Shown here in pieces: positions 62,801 to 64,000 of a stretch of 64,000 nucleotides of DNA (positions within the stretch are counted from its first letter, which is position 1; each line of letters starts with the position of its first letter). The position numbers and the translations under genes were made by a program. Under the pieces are notes generated by a model. That model had not been told where the DNA came from. It did not search any database and saw nothing but the letters and a program-made list of their open reading frames with translations. Origin of the DNA: Bacteroidota bacterium (lineage in GTDB: Bacteria; Bacteroidota; Bacteroidia; Bacteroidales; JAADJA01); NCBI GenBank assembly GCA_020444515.1, contig JAHLKX010000013.1, positions 26,387 to 90,386 of the forward strand. The letters run 5' to 3'.

Positions 62801-63244
62801 ATCCGCGAGTATTTGCCCCTCTTCGGCAAACTGGCAGATGCGGTTGGCATGGTTTACAGCATCCCCCATGAGGGTGGTTTGCTTTTTATCATCACTGCCA
62901 ATAGCAGTCGTCATGATACTGCCTGTTGCTATCCCGGTCTTGAGTCGTATGGGTGGTTCGAGCTGGTGTTCCCTGTTCAGGGAAATTAATTGATCGGTGA
63001 TCTCCAGGGCTGAGTCAATGGCATGAAGGGAAGAGGTCTTGCTGATTTTACTATTGGAATAAACCGATAACAGTGTTTCACCTGTATAGCGGCTGATGGC
63101 TCCATGATGCAAGCGGACGGTGTTATCGAGCAGGTGATAGATTTTATCCATAAGGGATTGCACTTGCTCTGGGGATGTATTTTCAGCGTAGTCCTGAAAT
63201 CCCAACAGTTCAATAGATAATATGGTGGCCTCTTGTTTTTGCAT
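59834..63244 (-). CDS. Cyclase-like / STAND ATPase / TPR signalling protein (copy 3)
   Basis: It has the same layout as copies 1 and 2 but a more degenerate cyclase-like domain: Glu12 (IELLGF) and Glu56 (YTGET) occupy both metal positions, while AVNHANR keeps Asn and Arg. Catalytic cyclase activity is therefore doubtful; a regulatory nucleotide-binding role is more likely. The ATPase (GKAGIGKS; MVEDMHWADSSS) and winged-helix region are nearly identical to the other copies. The TPR region resembles copy 2. The end is QWDLEEYEKFVSEKTIS. Upstream is an L-domain T9SS gene (140-bp gap), and TATATTTG lies 14 nt from the ATG. Confidence 0.88.
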   Translation of the reverse strand: MQKQEATILSIELLGFQDYAENTSPEQVQSLMDKIYHLLDNTVRLHHGAISRYTGETLLSVYSNSKISKTSSLHAIDSALEITDQLISLNREHQLEPPIRLKTGIATGSIMTTAIGSDDKKQTTLMGDAVNHANRICQFAEEGQILADEKTLEGLRNDFELQKLEPIPLKGGVETLPIFELAGKKRKKLDLKPKSERKIISEMVGRSQEAEQLEGLIRNLIAGKGSIVNIVGKAGIGKSRLLEELKVQPIMEKVLLLEGRAVSTGQNLSFHPITNLIKNWAGITEDDLPSASSEKLYQGIKRNTSEQADEIYAFMATMMGLPLEGKYKERVKGIEGEALEKLILKNLRDLIIAATKDKPRIYMVEDMHWADSSSITLFESLYKLSQNHPVMFINVMRPGYKETGDYILKYLVDNFPGDHNTINVNPLEEKESGNLIKNLLREASLPDEIQKMIIRKTEGNPFFIEEIIRSFIDEGIIEIKDGHFVVTDKIKEVNIPETINEAILSRVDKLDEKTRELLNTASVMGRNFYYKVLEEATDTIEELDERLSYLTEVQLISETKKKQEIEYLFKHALAQQLTYDAMMQQSRKDTHLKIARSIEKVFAANISEYYSTLAYHYEKAENNEKTQEYLLKAGDEAIRSGASLEALKFYEKAHEMILGDNNQNLSKEQMLDLEMRIADLYRACGENQEAADRFKKLMETFTNHRFSKNEKLAQFRAAFSLLLTYIMVHNHKLFFKKEMNPEIEKLMKMTYGFGTSLISMNPKQFAIDTLPIVKKICYYNFIDSVPSLRIFCVGSSNFGMTGLSLNTSQKMIEISEKAGIEKDVFGKIGFRMLNKMQNYYSGRWHNQEDEQSVINQGLRAGSFWDIHTYMTYCGLNYIEAGEYKKTIEMQNLLHEQAENYNSGYAVSMAYRLQACSFYKFRKFDEFLKIAGDGAQYIGSTENLALSLVFISMQSLVYLNLGDIAKAEIALNMASEIQKKASNIPVYHTPYLLAKVNFDLEKLQRQNENSKEYKALLNEIKHNSKTLIAKSKKLIANLPEAYLSRARFYFAQKKYSSAFKNIQLAITTCEKYNSRLELSRAYFETGKFLSDPKNKYNELNGHNASHYLEKAKAMFEEMDLQWDLEEYEKFVSEKTIS

Positions 63245-63257
63245 GGAATTGACTTTT

Positions 63258-63265
63258 CAAATATA
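63258..63265 (-). promoter_or_regulatory. -7 element 14 nt from cyclase copy 3 start
   Basis: Minus-strand TATATTTG begins 14 nt upstream of the ATG at 63244, as for the other copies. Confidence 0.55.
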
Positions 63266-63276
63266 GTGATTTAAAT

Positions 63277-63371
63277 GGAACGCGGATGACACAGATTAAG
63301 CGGATTTACGCGGAATTTAATCTGTGACTATCTGCAACATCTACGTCATCCCTGCCTCGCCGGCAGGCAGG
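63277..63371. repeat. Dispersed-type inverted repeat and GC palindrome
   Basis: GGATGAC (63284-63290) pairs with GTCATCC (63345-63351), and nested CACAGATTAA (63290-63299) pairs with TTAATCTGTG (63317-63326). Wording such as ACGCGGATGAC and GGATTTACGCGGA is that of a repeat seen between genes in many bacterial genomes. Next to it, CCTGCCT-CGCCGGC-AGGCAGG (63351-63371) is a second palindromic element. Together they fill the gap between the L-domain gene and cyclase copy 3. Confidence 0.6.
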
Positions 63372-63384
63372 TTTGTTCTATAAT

Positions 63385-64000
63385 TTAAAGCTTTATTATT
63401 TTTTGAGTCACCATTTTATTGCCGATTTGTATCCGACAGAAATAAACACCAGCCGGTAAATTTTTCAAATCAATCATAAATTCTTTTTGGCCAGCTTGCT
63501 GATCTTGAAATTGCCAGCTTTTAAGGCAAATACCGGTGGTGTTGTAAATACAAATCTCCACTGAATTCTTTGTTTGAATATTCAAACTGATAACCGCCTG
63601 CTTATTGACCGGATTGGGGGAAATTGAAAGGTCATGTTTAGGATCATATTTAGGAACGCCGGTTATGTTGCAAAGACTATCCACTTCCTCTGGGCTGTTG
63701 CAGCCGGGGGCGTTATCATGGATTAAAATAACTCCATTAGGGCTTGCAATATAATTACATATACTCTCAATAGCGCACATCGATAAAGAAGTGTTTTTTG
63801 TGATTTCCAGGTATTCTCCAATGTAGGATACATTTTCCAGTCCTTCTAAATCCGTCAGTGCATCATTTTCACAGATACTAAGGTGTCCTCCAATCATTTG
63901 TAAATTGTCTAATCCTGATAAACTTGTCAGGGCATTAGTACTCCCAATCCCAAGGTATCCACCAATTGTTTCCAAATTTCCAAATCCTGTAATATTTGTC
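63385..64000 (-). CDS. L-domain-like T9SS protein, 5' truncated by window edge
   Basis: The frame is open to the last base of the window (TNITGFGNLETIGGYLGIGS), so the start lies outside. About three 24-residue repeats are visible (GLDNLQMIGGHLSICENDAL; GLENVSYIGEYLEITKNTSL). Then come the family cap (CAIESICNYIASPNGVILIH then GCNSPEEVDSLC) and a T9SS type A tail (LSISPNPVNKQAVISLNI ... MVTQKIIKL). It is immediately upstream of cyclase copy 3 on the same strand, repeating the L-domain/cyclase order seen at 46.5 kb. Confidence 0.85.
   Translation of the reverse strand, partial: TNITGFGNLETIGGYLGIGSTNALTSLSGLDNLQMIGGHLSICENDALTDLEGLENVSYIGEYLEITKNTSLSMCAIESICNYIASPNGVILIHDNAPGCNSPEEVDSLCNITGVPKYDPKHDLSISPNPVNKQAVISLNIQTKNSVEICIYNTTGICLKSWQFQDQQAGQKEFMIDLKNLPAGVYFCRIQIGNKMVTQKIIKL

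Overview
The window is from a member of the Bacteroidetes (Bacteroidota). At least eight genes end in, or carry remnants of, the type IX secretion system (T9SS) type A C-terminal sorting tail. Several promoters carry the Bacteroidetes -7 element TAnnTTTG, lipoboxes look like those of the phylum, and FISUMP-domain and QAFKYQ-module secreted proteins are present. Base composition is moderate to AT-rich. No rRNA, tRNA or CRISPR array was seen. The 5' end of the first gene and the 5' end of the last gene lie outside the window.

Region 1 (1-2.8 kb): two secreted T9SS-type proteins and a small two-helix membrane protein. Region 2 (3.1-11.8 kb): a TetR-type regulator, a palindromic operator candidate, then a co-directional run of a formylglycine-type arylsulfatase lipoprotein, a DUF1254/DUF1214 lipoprotein, three outer-membrane barrel-like proteins and a BamA/TamA-type barrel. 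This looks like an outer-membrane uptake and desulfation locus for an unknown sulfate ester. Region 3 (12.4-15.1 kb): an LpxR-type and a PagL-type lipid A deacylase with a PEGA-like lipoprotein between them, a lipid A remodelling cluster ending in a bidirectional terminator.

Region 4 (15.2-27.2 kb): a membrane-anchored AraC-type regulator between a large LRR T9SS protein and a 1492-residue adhesin-like protein. The intergenic regions on both sides of the regulator share TTGAGAC-type elements. The 1492-residue protein and its convergent neighbour share a C-terminal module with two EF-hand/dockerin-like loops in place of the usual sorting tail. Region 5 (27.3-35.5 kb): three proteins with a common N-terminal module (two FISUMP, one fibre-like with a G2-type C-terminal domain), a C25 gingipain-type cysteine protease and a FISUMP gene fossil. 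Three of the promoters here have nearly the same layout.

Region 6 (35.6-64 kb) is a duplicating and decaying array on the minus strand. Secreted L-domain-like repeat proteins with T9SS tails alternate with 1130-residue cytoplasmic proteins made of a cyclase-like domain, a STAND/AAA ATPase and TPR-type repeats. Three AAA/DUF4143 ATPases are interleaved. At least four gene fossils of the cyclase-ATPase family lie among them, one fused to a T9SS tail. Two promoters (genes beginning at 42888 and 51833) each carry three 9-bp direct repeats at an exact 21-bp period, 32 bp upstream of a TAnnTTTG element. This is the layout expected of LytTR-type response-regulator activation. The working picture, which is inference, is a surface repeat-protein plus cytoplasmic signalling ATPase cassette under response-regulator control, evolving by recombination.
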